This document shows positions 48,701-62,691 of a stretch of DNA of 64,000 nucleotides, in pieces. A model generated the notes under the pieces. It was not told the DNA's origin. It ran no database searches and saw nothing but the letters and a program-made list of their open reading frames with translations. Each line of letters starts with the position of its first letter. Position 1 is the first letter of the stretch. Source of the stretch: Atherix ibis (Eukaryota > Arthropoda > Insecta > Diptera > Athericidae); the NCBI GenBank assembly GCA_958298945.1, contig OY282606.1, positions 49,117,920-49,181,919 of the forward strand. The letters are read 5' to 3'. The position numbers and the translations under genes are program-made.

Positions 48701-51700
48701 GTAAATTTTATAAACAAAAAATACTTTTTCTTTCTTGTTATTCTCTTTTTCTATTTGTTTTTTTTTTTCTGTGATTTAATTTATTTTTACGGCTACCAAC
48801 CTATATTCTTGTAAGTATATACTTCCTGTTTGTATTACCCTCCGCAACGTTTTGATGTCGTACTTGTACTTTTATCAGTCTATCTAACGAGATTGTAATC
48901 CGATTCGGATCTGTGCGAAAATAAATGGGAAAGTGTCCCCGTCAGACTCTAGAGGGTCCTTACCCACATAAATAGGATCTGGAAAATCTCTTTCAAGTGT
49001 ATTGTTTTTGTAACCGGCTTTCTTTTACTTTTATCGATTTTATCATATGTTCTATGCATTACCAGCATGCTTCGTAATGCCGCTCCGAAAGGAAGTCAGT
49101 CAATCGATCAATAATGAAATAGCGTGGCTTTATTCTATTATAAAGTATTATTGTTTTGTCATATTAAAATTATCTTTTTTTGGAATATGTAAAATTGCAT
49201 AAAATAATAAATTACTTAAAAGAATAATTTTAGACTTGATTGACACTTTTTTTTTCAAATATTACAAATCTATTTATATATGCTTTACATATAAATATGA
49301 ATTCTGATGTAATGCAAATTCAATAATAATAATAATAAAAAATAGTGTTAAGTGGCCTCATTTCTGAATTGGTTATAATGTTTTCGAAAAACCATACACA
49401 TACTTCAACGATTAAATGAATTGATTTTTGATCGATTGCTAAGAGTATCACATACACTTGCAATACTATATTATTAAATAAAATAGAATCTGCTTTATTA
49501 TAAAAATATTTTTATAATATTATTAGTTGAAATAGAAATGTTAAAGAAATTCATCATAATTGTGATAAATTTTTTTTAGTAGTATTTCTTTATATATTCA
49601 ATAATATTATCTGTAAACTAATAACTTAGTATAATAAATTATTAAAATTAACAACTTTAATAGTTTGTGAAAATTTAAATTCAAATTCTTTGCAACATTT
49701 TATTTTGTATTTGAAGAAATACTTATAAGCAAATTTTGGCATATTTAATTTTATATCTGGAAAAATATTTATAAACATATTTTTTGAATTTCAATTTGAA
49801 GCCAGTCATCAGTCAGTGAAAAATACCAAAATGATATAAATTATTCTTAACTAGGCAGCTCATCAATAATATTTATAACAATCTTACTCAATATTGATAC
49901 TTAAATAATTAAAAGAAAATTACAAATAATTCATAATAAAAGCCTTTACTCAATTTTAATAACACTGAATTTGAAAACATAAAAACTCAATCTAAAATTA
50001 AAATTTATTTTCAGTTACTTAAACTGTTATTTAATTTAAATTTTTATTTAAAAAATATATTTTTCGAAATACTATTCGGAGTGACGAAGTCAAAAACTAT
50101 AGAAGTAAACTTCTACATTTCTTTAAATCGTATTTAAAATATGCAACCATAAATATTAATTTTTAGGAGTATGTATGGATATTTTTTAAATAATATCTTT
50201 TGGCTTATACAGAAATTTAGCTGCCAAATTCAGATGAAGCTAAAATTTCTTTTTGGTTCAATTTTTAAATAGCCGTAAAATATTAACATCTTATAACTGT
50301 AAGAGTTTTTGACATATTTTTATACAAAACTAAACTTTTTACACTGCAATATTGATAAAAATATTTAAATTTCTAAATTAGTATATTTGCTAATAAATAT
50401 CAAATCGGAATATGCTGTTTTAGCACTTATACCGGTACTTATCCATGAATACATGTCATTGATTAAAATTGGTGTTGATTAATTCTAAAATACATTATAT
50501 CGTTAAATAAACAATAATAATTATAATAATACTTAAAATGATAAACAATAATTATTTCTAGATCAAATATATGCATAGATACAAATTATCTTTATTCAAA
50601 TCCCATTTTGGAGTCGTTACTTATCATAAATTTCTTCGTAGATATTGATTTGAAAAGCTGTATTCCTTGAACTTGACTCACGGGGAAGTTTTCCATTTAC
50701 ATTAAACGTAAATTTCTTTTAATTATAATTTCATACATATATATTTATACAAAAGTTTGTGTAATAAAAATTAGGATATTTGAGGGAAAATTTTGACACG
50801 CAAACAAATGTGTATGTTTCGAGAATAAACAAAAAAATTCTGCCAAGCTTGATACGTGATTCATTTTCTTCGTGTCTAGATTGGGTGATTTTCGTTTATT
50901 ATTTAAAGAAAGTATTTTTATGACTGGTATTCCCCGATATTTTTAGTATTTCTGTGGGCATTTCTCCCTAGCCTTATTTATAATAAACATTTTGGAATTT
51001 TTATAAACGCAAACCTACCCGATAATATAAAGAATTCCTCAGACTTGCATAAATGAGTATATAAAAATAAATGTCTAGAACGGAAACGGACTACCCATTA
51101 CAATATTTTAATGAAAGCTTTTTGGCTACTATTTTGAACAAGTATTTTCATTTTTTAGGCAACTTTTAAATTATAAAATTGAAAAATTATCTAACTTTTA
51201 AATAAGAAAATAATTCTTGACTGTTAAAATTTCTTCAGCATAATAATTTTTAGAGGAGGAATTCTTTAATGTTAAATTAATTTTTTGTAGAGTTATATAA
51301 ATATTTTCTTAAGAAAAAATTCATATTTTATAATAATATTTTTAGTTAATCAAATAAAAAAAGGAATTTTTATAGTTTATAAGATAAAAACTGTATTTTC
51401 ATTACTACCTTGAAAAAAATAATTTTTAATAGACTGCAGTAGTTGAAATTTTTTCTAGAAATGGTCATTGATAAAGAGAGGCAAGAAATCTTATAATAAT
51501 ATGATTAATAGTCATACTATGCAAAGCCTGATTATAGTTTTTAAAAATTGTACTTGTGCTTTTTGGAAATTCTGTATTTTTTAAATGCCTATTTTTACCG
51601 AAACTCTATTTTTATTTTATTTAAATTTTCTTATAATTTTCTTCTTATTGTGGAGATTTTGAGAAATAAGTTTTCACTTTAAATTTAAAATATTTTACAA

Positions 51701-54340
51701 AGTTAAAGTTGAACAAATATTAATAAGACCTCACTGGCGACTTCGTAATAATGCCCGGAAATTCTTAAAAAATACCATAAATTATATATTTTTAAATATT
51801 ATTACTGTTTTATAAAGCTCTTTTTCTTCATTCGTAATAGTCCTATTCCTTGCACTCACTTATACTATTGAAAGCAGATAATACCAAAATCAATAATATT
51901 AAAAGAAATTCTATTAAAATTGTTACTATAACAAATCGGCTTATTCAATAAAAGTTGTATTTATTTGGCTATGTATTGTATTCAAATATTAATTTAATTT
52001 AACTGATACTTTCAATATTTATTTAAAAAAAATATTATTCATAACCAAGTAGATTGTCCATAAGTTAATAAAGTAGAAGTTATTCAAATGATCTACTTAA
52101 GTTAATTAAAATTTTAAATATTTCGAATTCATTCAAAAAAAAAATGTACAGAAATTTTAAAATATAAAAACACTTATTATATCTTTTATAAATTTATAAT
52201 TAGTATAAATTTATAGACATCTGATCTAGGATCCAGTAGAAAGCATTATTAATAATAATGCATATAAAAATTTTTATTTAATTTTTTAAATATTAAAGCA
52301 TATGTAAATAAAATAAATTTTAAATAACAGAAAAGCTACTGTTAGAAAATGTAAAGTTTTATTAAATTTCATAATTATTTTTGCCTTTATTAGATAGAGA
52401 AGAAATTTCATTGAAAACTATAAAACTTTTAAGAACGCATTGTTTTTATATCTGGTTTTATAGAGGGTATTACGAAAATCTAATTTGGGGATCCCATTTT
52501 TCATATTTTGATTAATATGAGGCAGAAAATTATTTGATAGAACCAGTTCATAATAATATATCATACATGATAACTTTTTAAGCCACAAAAATGTCAAGAC
52601 GGATTAGAATATAGAAAGAAAAGGACTGATAGGTAGACAGAAAAGATTCTCTACAGACCTGTGCTTACAAATATTCTAAATTAATCCCCTTTACTTATTA
52701 AAAATATAGATTTATTATCTTTAGTTTGATATAGACTAAAACTGAAAGATATTTTCTCAATAATTGGTTAGAATAAACAATTTTCAATGCAAAAATAATT
52801 ATTCAGAAAAATCTAACATGGTCAAACTGCTCGGACATATGAAGTTTATCTTATCCCAATTTAATAATAACTATTTTCAAGTAAAACAATTCCTCCTACG
52901 AAAGGATTCCTGCTAATTCCAATTCTTACGGAAATTCGGGTCATAAAATTGTCTTGTGGTCTTGTCACTATAATACATCACAAACACCCTATATAAGTAT
53001 ATAAAATTATTTAGAAATAAAAAACTTTAGAGACTACTGAGTTAAAGGGTTCTATAAAAATTTCATCTTAAGATATGCCACTTATCTCGTCTACATTGTT
53101 AACTACCAAAAATTTAAAAATTTTCAATGGCAAACTATAATATCTTAATATATTTATGGAACTAACATCCTTAGATACAAAAAATGAATATAAACGAAAA
53201 TTTAACTGATAAAATCTGAATCGATAAATTCAAATGAAAAGAAAATCGCAGACCATCAAAAAAAATTACAAGGAAAATATCTCAATGCCATTTTTAGGTT
53301 ATTTTTACTAAAGCTCTCTTCTTTAGTAATTTAATGTTTTTTAATAAAAAATATCTATAGTATTGCATTTCATCTAAAGTATATCAGGAGTATAAAAAGA
53401 AGATTATTCTTAAAAGTAGTTAATAATAAAAGATTTTTGAAAATAAGTTTCGATTTCTAAAACTTTCGTTTCGAATGGTTTTTATACAAATCTCAAAAAT
53501 AAAAATATTTCTTCAAATAGAACACTTTCTGTTCTACTATAATAAATTGTAAATATTTTTAATTTATATAAAAACTCAAAATTTATTCACCAAAATAAAA
53601 ATTAAAAATATTCATGCATATTTGAAAAAAGTCTTCAACTTAAATTATCAGATTTATAAAAACGAAATTTAAAAAATATATTATATTATATTTAATAAAA
53701 TGCATTCGAATCGTCGGAATTTATGAAGAGAATCTTTAAAGGTTCAGTAACACTTGAACTTTGATAGTTCGGCATTTTACACATAGAAGTGAAAACGTTT
53801 TTGTTAATAATATTTCATCACTCGAATAAGAAAACTAAACTAATTTATAATTACAATAATTTAATAAATTTACATTAATTATTATAAATATTTGTTTATG
53901 AGAATATGAATATTAAATTTTTTTTTATCATAGAATGAGAGCTGGAACTACGTTTGGTATTGGAATACGTAAAAGTTCATTAAAAATATTTACCATATTT
54001 TCTTTAATTTGCGCATTTTTTGCTAGCAAATGTAGAAAAATAGTTTTATTATGATAATTAATCTAATATAAATTTATTTATAAATTTTGTAAAAAGATTT
54101 ATTCATTTTTAAAATTTTTTATTTTGTGTTTAAGATTTTAAAAACATTTTTTTAGAAACAAAAACAAATATTATTTTTAAAAAAATATAGGGTTTTTGAT
54201 TATGGTTTTTTTTAAGTTCTGATCTTTTTTAAAAGCTCTCTGAGGTTTTTTTGAAATTTTATTTATAATTTTACCAGACCAAAACCGTTCTTAGTTTAAT
54301 AAGTTACTCTTCATTAGGAAATATTTGAATAGAAAGCATT
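48701..54340. other. 5.6 kb AT-rich stretch without ORFs or recognised repeats
   Basis: Very high A/T content and no open frame of note on either strand. It is consistent with a long intron or intergenic DNA. Confidence 0.5.
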
Positions 54341-54702
54341 TCACTTTCTTTTAGCTCAATGAAGAGCGCCCTGGCTATATAAAACGCAACGGTCCTGAGG
54401 GCGTACCCAGCTATAGTCTGTATATCCTTAAATTGTCGCCAAATGGCCTAAGATATTTTGGGCCTAAGAATTTATATTTCAGTACAAACTACTTTAAAAT
54501 AAACCAAATAATAAGTGGTTTTATATAGAAAATACATTTAATATAAATATTTTTTTCATTATTTGCAAAGTATAGAAAAAACGGTTGAAAATGTTTAAAT
54601 ATTATTCATAAGAAACAATAGAATTTTTCAAGGAATCTTCTAAATACTCAGTTCTCAAACTGAACGTTAATCTAGAAAGAAATGATTATAATCAAAATCA
54701 TT

Positions 54703-54771
54703 GGCGCAAAAAACGGGAGTCCGATCTAGGCCTACTGAATCAAAGAACTCCGGACTTCCCGGCTTTGCGCC
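54703..54771. repeat. imperfect 21-bp inverted repeat
   Basis: Arms 54703-54723 (ggcgcaaaaaacgggagtcc) and 54751-54771 are imperfect reverse complements with GC-rich ends, separated by 27 nt. They stand out in AT-rich surroundings and lie next to a 16-base A run at about 54,800 that ends a LINE remnant. Confidence 0.6.
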
Positions 54772-54789
54772 GCGATTTTAAATTTTGAC

Positions 54790-55760
54790 ACGGTACCAAA
54801 AAAAAAAAAAAAACAGGGCCCCTCCATTTTTCTCTTTCATACGGATTAAGTGTTTACACACCGCACTATATAGAGTTTAATTCTATCGACAACCGGATGA
54901 TCCTGATAATGTTCCAGGGTCGCTTTGTTAAATATACTTTTTGTCCCCATCGGGTCAATCTAGATGAAGACCTCTCGTACAGCTCTTTCTGATCAACACA
55001 TAATATCTATGTCATCAGCGTTATGCTAAAAGCTGGCCAGATTTAATGGGGATGATACCCGTCATCCTCATTCATGAGTCAGGAATAAGTTTTTCTAGCG
55101 TTAGCTTAAAGAGAACATACGAAAGTTCGTCTTTTTACCGGAGACCATTGTGAATGTTAAATGGTCACATACTATTTATATGGCGAGTTGTATCATGAAT
55201 GTATAGAGTTTTACCCTGGCTATGCTATCATAAGCATAAGCGCTTTTAAATGGCGGATCTTGTGACCATATTCAAACAGATTTTTCCTCAACTGCCGCAG
55301 AGCGAAGATCTGAGGTGGTATGGGCCAATAATTTATTGAGGAAATGGGGCTATCCCACCTAGCACAATAGTGGAAAATATCTTATAGATGGTATTCAGCA
55401 ACATAATACCTCCAAAATTGTTATACTCTGTGACAATATATGCCAAGATATATATTATAAAGGTACATAATACCCCCAAAATTGTTACACTCTGTGTGGG
55501 ACAATATATGCCAAGATCTCAGTCGCTGGGCATTCATTTGCAGCCTCATACTTGGATCAGTAACTGATGAACCGTTTTGTGTAGTATGTAATTTCCCTAT
55601 TTAACCAGATTGCGGGGAATCCCGTCGACTCCGGGCCACTCGTGGTTTTTCAATGAACAGATCGCTTTTTTCATTTGCTCGATGCTTGATGGCGACAGCA
55701 TAGCTTCTTAAGCTGGTGGCAACTCCAACTCGTATTCTGACTGGTTAGTATAACGAAGTT
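54790..55760 (-). mobile_element. decayed LINE reverse transcriptase remnant
   Basis: On the - strand, broken RT pieces appear in order: NHEWPGVDGIPRNL near 55,640; NNFGGIMLLNTIYKIFSTIV near 55,400; then IIGPYHL near 55,320. These correspond to the start of the RT domain (the APGIDGI and NYRGISLLNTxYKI regions) of non-LTR elements. Many stops and frameshifts are present. The run of T on the - strand/A on the + strand near 54,800 may mark its end. Borders approximate. Confidence 0.6.
55401..55517. repeat. tandem duplication within the RT remnant
   Basis: Two copies of a roughly 50-bp unit (55401-55449 and 55465-55517) share acataatacc, ccaaaattgtta and acaatatatgccaagat. The second has a short insertion (gtgg). 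It duplicates the RT motif NNFGGI. Confidence 0.8.
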
Positions 55761-55959
55761 CATCAAAGTCTTTTACCAAACGCCTTAATACGAGTATACC
55801 TTTTCGGTAGCAAATCAGATCACCCTCTTCGCTGCGGCATCACAAGCATTTTGGTGTACTCGTAAATCATCTCATCTTGCTCACAGCAAAGTAAACCTTC
55901 CGTCGCTGGAGCGCTTGCTCCGAATATTTTTCGTTTTCATAGAACTATTCATTCATTCT

Positions 55960-58900
55960 CTCAAGCTTTAAAATTTTTTTAGATATGTGTAAATAAAAGT
56001 AATATTTTATGCGAAATAAATTGTAAATGATATTTTATTGTATATAAGAACTGAATCCCAAATAATGTGGGTCCATTTATGATCATAATTCAATAATATG
56101 ACCAGAAAGCTTATAACTAATTTAACTTCGACAAATTTCCTAAAGATCCCCAACTAAATTATTAATTTGTTTTATTCTATTAATAAAAAAAATTGCTAAT
56201 TTTAAAATATTAGAAAAAAAACGTCTACAATAATTTTTCTAAAAGCCTTATGTCTTTTATAGAATTTCTTATTTAAAATATGCAGATAAAAATATTAAAT
56301 TATTTAAAAAAAAAACCCAGTATATTAATAATAATGTACTTTTGATAGAAAACTATTTATTTTGTCATTTGTATATTTTTTGAAATAAGCCGCAAACAAA
56401 ATTACTAATAGTTTTTTCAATATTTTTTGTTCAAATAATTCTAGGTAAAAAAAGATATCTGAAAATAATGACTTGGCATATTTCCGTTTAAGAACGTGCA
56501 GAAATAGCATTATTTTTTTAAACTACAAAATTAAATATGTTTTAAAACTGGACCAAAGTCCCAGAAAAATAAAAAATAAATACTACAAAAATACTAAATA
56601 CTGCAATTTATAGAAATAAAAACCGATTTCCGGTTAAGACAATGAATTTGGGATAATTTTTTTCGCTAATATTTCTCTACAGTGAATTGACAAAAATTAT
56701 CTTTGAAAAAATACAATTTTTTTTATATTGTAGTTTTTGCTGCGTTCGTTTTCGAAGATTTTCCTTTATTTGTAATACTTGTATTTAAAAATAAAAATAA
56801 TTACTTTAAGATTTATAAGTATTCAAAGAAAAAAAATACAATTGAAAAGTTTTTGCTTAAAAATTTCTTTAGTGTTTAATTTCCAATTTAGAAAAAGAAT
56901 CCACCCACACTATTTTTAAGAATTTTAACTACAAAAAATCCATTAAAATAAGTCAACCAACGTATACTTAAGGGGTACATACATACATATTCGTCCATTC
57001 CCTATTACATGACAATAATAACATTTCCGTTAATATATTATTTATTAATATCTCATCATTTTACCAATGTTCAAATGTCAAATTTTGGTTTGCGGAGAAG
57101 GAATTTCTTTCTTTATTATTTTAATAGTGTTCCTATTCTAGGCTTTATTTAAACTCCTACGAGTACATGTATTTCAAGTACGTATTACTTTGAAGTATGA
57201 ATATCGAAATAGGGTCACAAGAACCCAACTAGATGAACAAAAAATAAAACCACCAACAAAGACTGTTTCCTAAGGCGTGGGATGATATTTGTTGAACATT
57301 TTGATGGTCATCGCAACGTCGCAGAGTATTTGAAACAATTTTGTAATAAATGGAAAAAAAATTAATTTTCTTCTAAATTTAACTACTTACGAAAAATAAA
57401 CATTTGGTGAATGGAAGGGAAAAGCGCATTTTTTTATATATGTACAAATTATACTAAGAGTGACTGAAGAGTATATAAAAATGTCTGGTGGATTCGATCT
57501 AATTCGATATAATCCACCACAAATGGTTAAATTAATTCTTCGACAATTTGATATTAGTAAAAGTAGGCTAACGAATTTCCAATGGATTCATCGATAATGC
57601 ATCCGTAAATATTGACCCTTCCGACTATTCTAGTTTTTCTGGTTCAATACGACTAGTTCGGATTGTGAATGCGATTGCGAATTGCGAGCACTGCCATTCG
57701 AGGTTAGGGTGATTTGTAGCTTAAAACCTTCCGCATGACATGACAGCTATTTTAATTTGTGGCCTTATTGATTGCGTTCGTTAATGGATTAATTCGATTA
57801 AAAATATTGTACATAATATACGATGAACATTACTGTCCGATATAGTTGCCAAAATGTTGGATTGAACAATGACTGGATCTGGTGTACCAGCAGACATGAC
57901 CGCTCTCGTAAGTTCAGTATTTAGGTACTAGCGGATTTGATTAGAAAATAACCAATGATCCCGTGTATATTCTAGGACATTCGGAATTCTTTTAAAGAAG
58001 CTTTAATATTATATACGAATATAATGTGAATTCGATAAGGTTTTCATAGACGTACACCGGAGCATAGCCAGATGGTCTTTTGTGAAAAGGTAGCAAATTT
58101 AAGAAATTGCCAATCACTGACCTGACCATACAAATCTCGGCAGGCATCTTAAGAACTTTTACGGTAAAATTTAATTGCCATGTGCCTGAAAATTGAATTT
58201 CCGAACACCGCCCATTCTTATCTTTTATTCTTAATTTAACAATCGATACACAATAAATCCGGCGGCAATTAAAGAGGAGGAACTTACGAAAAAGTTGGTC
58301 AAGCCAAATTGATTGTTGTTTAAATTTTAGGTTAAAATTATTTAATTTTTTCTTTTGTTCCCTTTTGTAAAAAAAAAAAAACCAAATCTTATTAGAGAGA
58401 AAGATACTATTCTTTAAATAAACTGCTTTATTTTTTTGTTTGTTTTATTTCCATTCGAATATTATTTTTATTCTCTTCTTAGGCATTCTTTAAGTTAATA
58501 ATAATTTTGTGCATCTAAAAGGAACTATTTTTTGCTTTCTTTCTAATTTTTTTTTTGGGGTATAGAGAAAAAATTTCTTAGTAATAATTAAGAAATAAAG
58601 AAAATTTCTTTAACATCTTAATTACCGAATATAATTAATGATGCTTGGGTTAAATAAATGCCTTCAAGGTAATTGAATCATCATCAATATTTGTTCAGAT
58701 ATTCTTTGAGTTGCATTTATTTAATAACACGACACCGTAAGTAAGTATTTAGTAATTAGACCGTCACCATTCGACAAAACCACAAATTTACTGAAATCAT
58801 TATCATTAGATATTCTTTTGGTTATAACTCTTAAATTTACCTTTGGAATTAGGAGATTTTTCTAGAAATTCTTAGAGGGAAACTTTTGAATATATGTATA

Positions 58901-60850
58901 TATAAAGAGAAACTTGGCTGAAATTAGGGTAAACTCCGGTGGTAGCATATTGATGCTCAATCCAAAAAGATAGTAAAAAAAAACGAAAATGACTCGAGGG
59001 TTGCATACTCCAACGGTTGACTATATTTCTGAAGGTTTTAACAAAAATACCTTAAGGCGAATTCGTATTGGGGTAAAATCATAGAAATTACATGTACAAC
59101 GAGAATGGATGGGGATGCCCTTAAAAATTAATAAAAACAAACCATTTTGATTATTATAAATGAAGCGAATGAAAGACAGCGTTTGAATTGAAAAAGAATA
59201 AAGCTAAATAGTAAATAAATTCATCGGAGTAGAATGCACAATTTGCGAAAGAGACATTCTTGTTAGTTTTACTAATAAGGGTGACTTTCTAAAGATAATA
59301 ATGAAAGGTGATGCAAGTAAATAAAAATCCCTCCATACTACACGCATAAAATTCGAAAAGCTTCCTTTTTTTGTAATAATAAAAGTAAAAAGCTATGAAA
59401 AGAATTTTTAGTAAAAAAGGCTGCCGTAAAAAAATGCATATTTCTTTTGGAAGTTAGAAAATTCCTATAGACCATATTCCCATTTTGGATGATAGAAAAC
59501 GGAGTATGCTCGTATAATCCTAAATTTATGAGTACTCGAAGTAAATGGTTTTATTTCCTTTAACATTATTGGAGGGTGGCTTAACTGGCATTTTTACTTG
59601 CATTATTTTTTTGCAATGAAGTCTATAGCCTTACGTATGGGAAACTTTCGTGATGATGTTTTTTTAAATTTGGTTTTTTCTTATAAATATGTACTAAAAG
59701 ACGGACGCTTGAGAGCTTTCATCAATATTTATTTTTTACAGAGTAACTTTTGAAAGGTTTTTCTGTTAACATGAAAGTTGCTTTAAGGTTAATCCTTGTT
59801 GATGAAGCAGTTTTATCTGAGAATCAAAATTGTGGAACATCTGTTTGGAATTTTATGATAATTTATTATTTATTTTATAAGAAAAAAGAAAAATGAAAAA
59901 CAATAAACAAATATTATATTAAACTTTATTATCTGAGTTAATGTGTTATATATTTTTATCAAATTAAATTATTTTCTAGTAAACTAAATTTCCTTATAGG
60001 AAGAATGCTTCCATTTATCAGTTCTATTTACAATCAAAATGAAAATAACTTCTTATAAAAAGATTGTGGAAAAATTCGATCAATAAGACAAAAATAGAGT
60101 TTTTTAGACAAATTTTTGTAAAAAACTTGGATAAGATAAAGAAATAGAAACCAAATAGTATAATTACTAAATAAAGTAAATCAATCTTATAAGGACTTAC
60201 GAAATTTAATATAGTTTGTCACCATATCGCCAATATTACCACTCATTAAAACCAGTTTCAAATAATAAAGTTTTAAAATTTCATGACAATTTTTAAGTAG
60301 AATTTTATTAAATATATAAAATAAATTGAAAATAAGTAAATTTATTGATCCTAGAAATATTGTTTTTTTTTTTTATAAAAGTGGGTAATTTTCTGGACAA
60401 AATATAAACTTTATAAAATAAGAATTTTAACGAATACTTTTTTTTCAAATCGTAAATACTTAAAAATATATAGTAAAAATTAGATCATGTTAAATATTTA
60501 ACATTAAACACAAATTTGGTGAGTTGTAGATGTACATATTTAATCGGAGATTGCCCAAAAAATACATTTTGAAAACGAATTAATATTCGTCTATTAAAAC
60601 AAACAAAATATTTAGTAAAAAAATACTATCGAATAACCCTCCATAGTGTTAAAAAAAAATTCTGTCAAACTTATTCATTTGTCACCCCAAACTAAATTTA
60701 GTCAAATATTTTCAGAAATTATTTTCCTTAATATTAAAAGGGAAAATTTAATTAATAAAAAAAAAACATAATTTTTACTGATAACTTAATTTTGGTGTTT
60801 CAACTCTTCATATTGGCATTGTGGGTACTCCAATCCTGCCAGAACTACGC
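55960..60850. other. AT-rich DNA without gene
   Basis: No ORF of significance and no recognised transposon. The part 57,500-58,250 has more balanced composition and clustered homeodomain-like sites. Confidence 0.5.
57741..57801. promoter_or_regulatory. clustered TALE/Hox-type binding motifs (possible enhancer)
   Basis: Within 61 bp are TGACAG (57741-57746, homothorax/Meis core), ATTGATTG (57767-57774, extradenticle/Pbx-like) and ttaatggattaattcgatta (57781-57800, several TAAT/GGATTA homeodomain cores). In AT-rich DNA, TAAT cores occur by chance, so the evidence is only the clustering of three motif types. Confidence 0.2.
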
Positions 60851-60891
60851 ACACAGATATTTTCGGTGCCCTAATTGATACATATTTATTC

Positions 60892-61280
60892 TTAGATTAA
60901 AGGTATGCTATCGAATGGCATGAAGGACAAAGAAGAAATCATGGGTAAGTGTGGTATGCCCAATCCGAATTCTGAGAATTTTCTTATAAATTCGGTCCAG
61001 TCGGTTTGAATAAGTATGGCTAAAGATATTAAATGGCATTCGGTCAGTAGATGTGGTAAGTTTTGAACTTCAGTGGAAACAGGACAGTGGAGAGCTTTTC
61101 CCGTCAACTGATCATCTCGCTCATCACCCGGAACCCAACGCAATTCTAAATGTTCATTAATCAACAACTAATATCGAATGCAGTTGAGAACCGGCTCAAC
61201 GATGAGTCACGAATGATATCTTAAGTTGCGAGACTGTCGGTAAAAATGGCTGTGCTGCGAATTTGCCCACATTTCACCAT
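60892..61280 (-). mobile_element. RNase H domain remnant of a LINE
   Basis: On the - strand, AIFTDSLAT near 61,240 is followed, after frameshifts, by LELRWVPGDERDDQLTGKAL near 61,130 and HLLTECHL. These match the RNase H signature (TDSxA, then WVPGHxGIxGNExADxLA) found at the end of R1/LOA-type LINEs. The conserved His of the VPGH motif is Asp here, the spacing is shortened, and the piece is inactive. Confidence 0.55.
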
Positions 61281-61621
61281 GGAATTTTCTATTAGGTAGG
61301 ATTCCATACTTGATATCGTGATATTCATAACTAACAAGCTGAAAATGCCACTATAAGATGTTGTATGGTCATCGATAGCGGCATCACTCAATCTATCAAA
61401 CAATTGAAGAAAAAGTTTCTTATGTGTGGATGGATTGGTGTTTGTCTTTTTTTTTCTAATTAGTATCGTAGGCACCCTCAACTCCGTTCCCAACTACAGT
61501 TTCCTATCCGAGTGTGACAGGGTGGTTAGGAGACTAAAATTAAGACTGTATGGATCTCTTTTCAACTCAGCGATCATTAAGAAAAGGTTGAACGGATTTT
61601 TTTTATAGGTTAGGGTTAAGC

Positions 61622-62502
61622 ACGCAAGGCAGTATCCTTGGTCCCATCTTATATAATATTTATACGCATGACATCCCAGCTTATCCTAATACTATCATTG
61701 CTACTTATGCACATGATACGGCCATACTTGCTACCCATAAAAATCCTGACATAGCTTCCAACAATTTACAATCCCATATCCACAACCTTCAATCTTGGTT
61801 TAAGAGATGGAGAGTGAAGGTAAATGAACAGAAAAGTGCTCACATTACTTTCACACTTTGTCAAGGTAAACCTACCCCTTTATACCTTAATAGCAACATG
61901 ATACCGCAATATGATAAAGTGCGTTATTTGGGACTTTTCCTGGACAAGAGACTAACATGGAACCCACATACTAGATTAAAAAGAGCTGAAGCTAACAGAC
62001 GTTACCTACAACTTCTTAGACTACTGGACAAACGCTCGAAACTAATAATTAAAAGTAAACTTCTAATCTACAATACAATTATAAAACCAATTTGGACATA
62101 TGGAATTGAACTTTGGGGTTCAACGAAACGTTCCAATTCCTATCGCGTTCAGGCCTTACAATCCAAAATCCTCCGTAAAATTGTTGATGCCCCCTTTTAT
62201 GTTCGTAACACTGTAATACATCGTGACATAAATGTTCCCTTTGTTCATGACCTGTGCATTTCCCGATATCAAAAATTTCACTCCCGTTTACCCTATCCGT
62301 TTACCCCGGAAACACTCATCGGAGACTTAAGAGACAATGGCCTAGAGATTTTCTAGAGGAATCTAACTTCCGTTAGTTGGAGAAACGCCGATGGGTGTTT
62401 ACTCCCACTTCATGATGCACAAGATTGTTAATTAAAATGTTATGTAAATTTGCTTGTTACAATAAAATTGTAGTTGCAGATAAAAAAAAAATAAAAAAAA
62501 AA
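61622..62502 (+). mobile_element. 5'-truncated jockey-type LINE fragment
   Basis: An open frame from 61622 to the stop at 62354-62356 covers the end of the reverse transcriptase: TQGSILGPILYNIYTHDIP, the active-site region YAHDTAIL, then WFKRWRVKVNEQKSAHITF, RYLGLFLDKRLTWNPHTRLK, KPIWTYGIELWGSTKRSN and ILRKIVDAPFYVRN. The catalytic YADD reads YAHD, so it could not work even if complete. A 3' UTR and an A-rich tail (about 62,482-62,502) follow. The 5' end is cut at about 61,620. Confidence 0.87.
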
Positions 62503-62691
62503 GGGTTAAGCAGGATTTATAAATAGAGAAAAGAATAGGTTGTCGACTAGTTTCAATAAGGATAGAAAACACTGGGGAAGTCCGGTGTGCACCACTGGCT
62601 AGTGAAACCAAACGATTTACACCTGCTTTGACTTTAATTTTAATTATACTGACATTTTTATGATATTTCTATTAATATCAATTAATTTATA

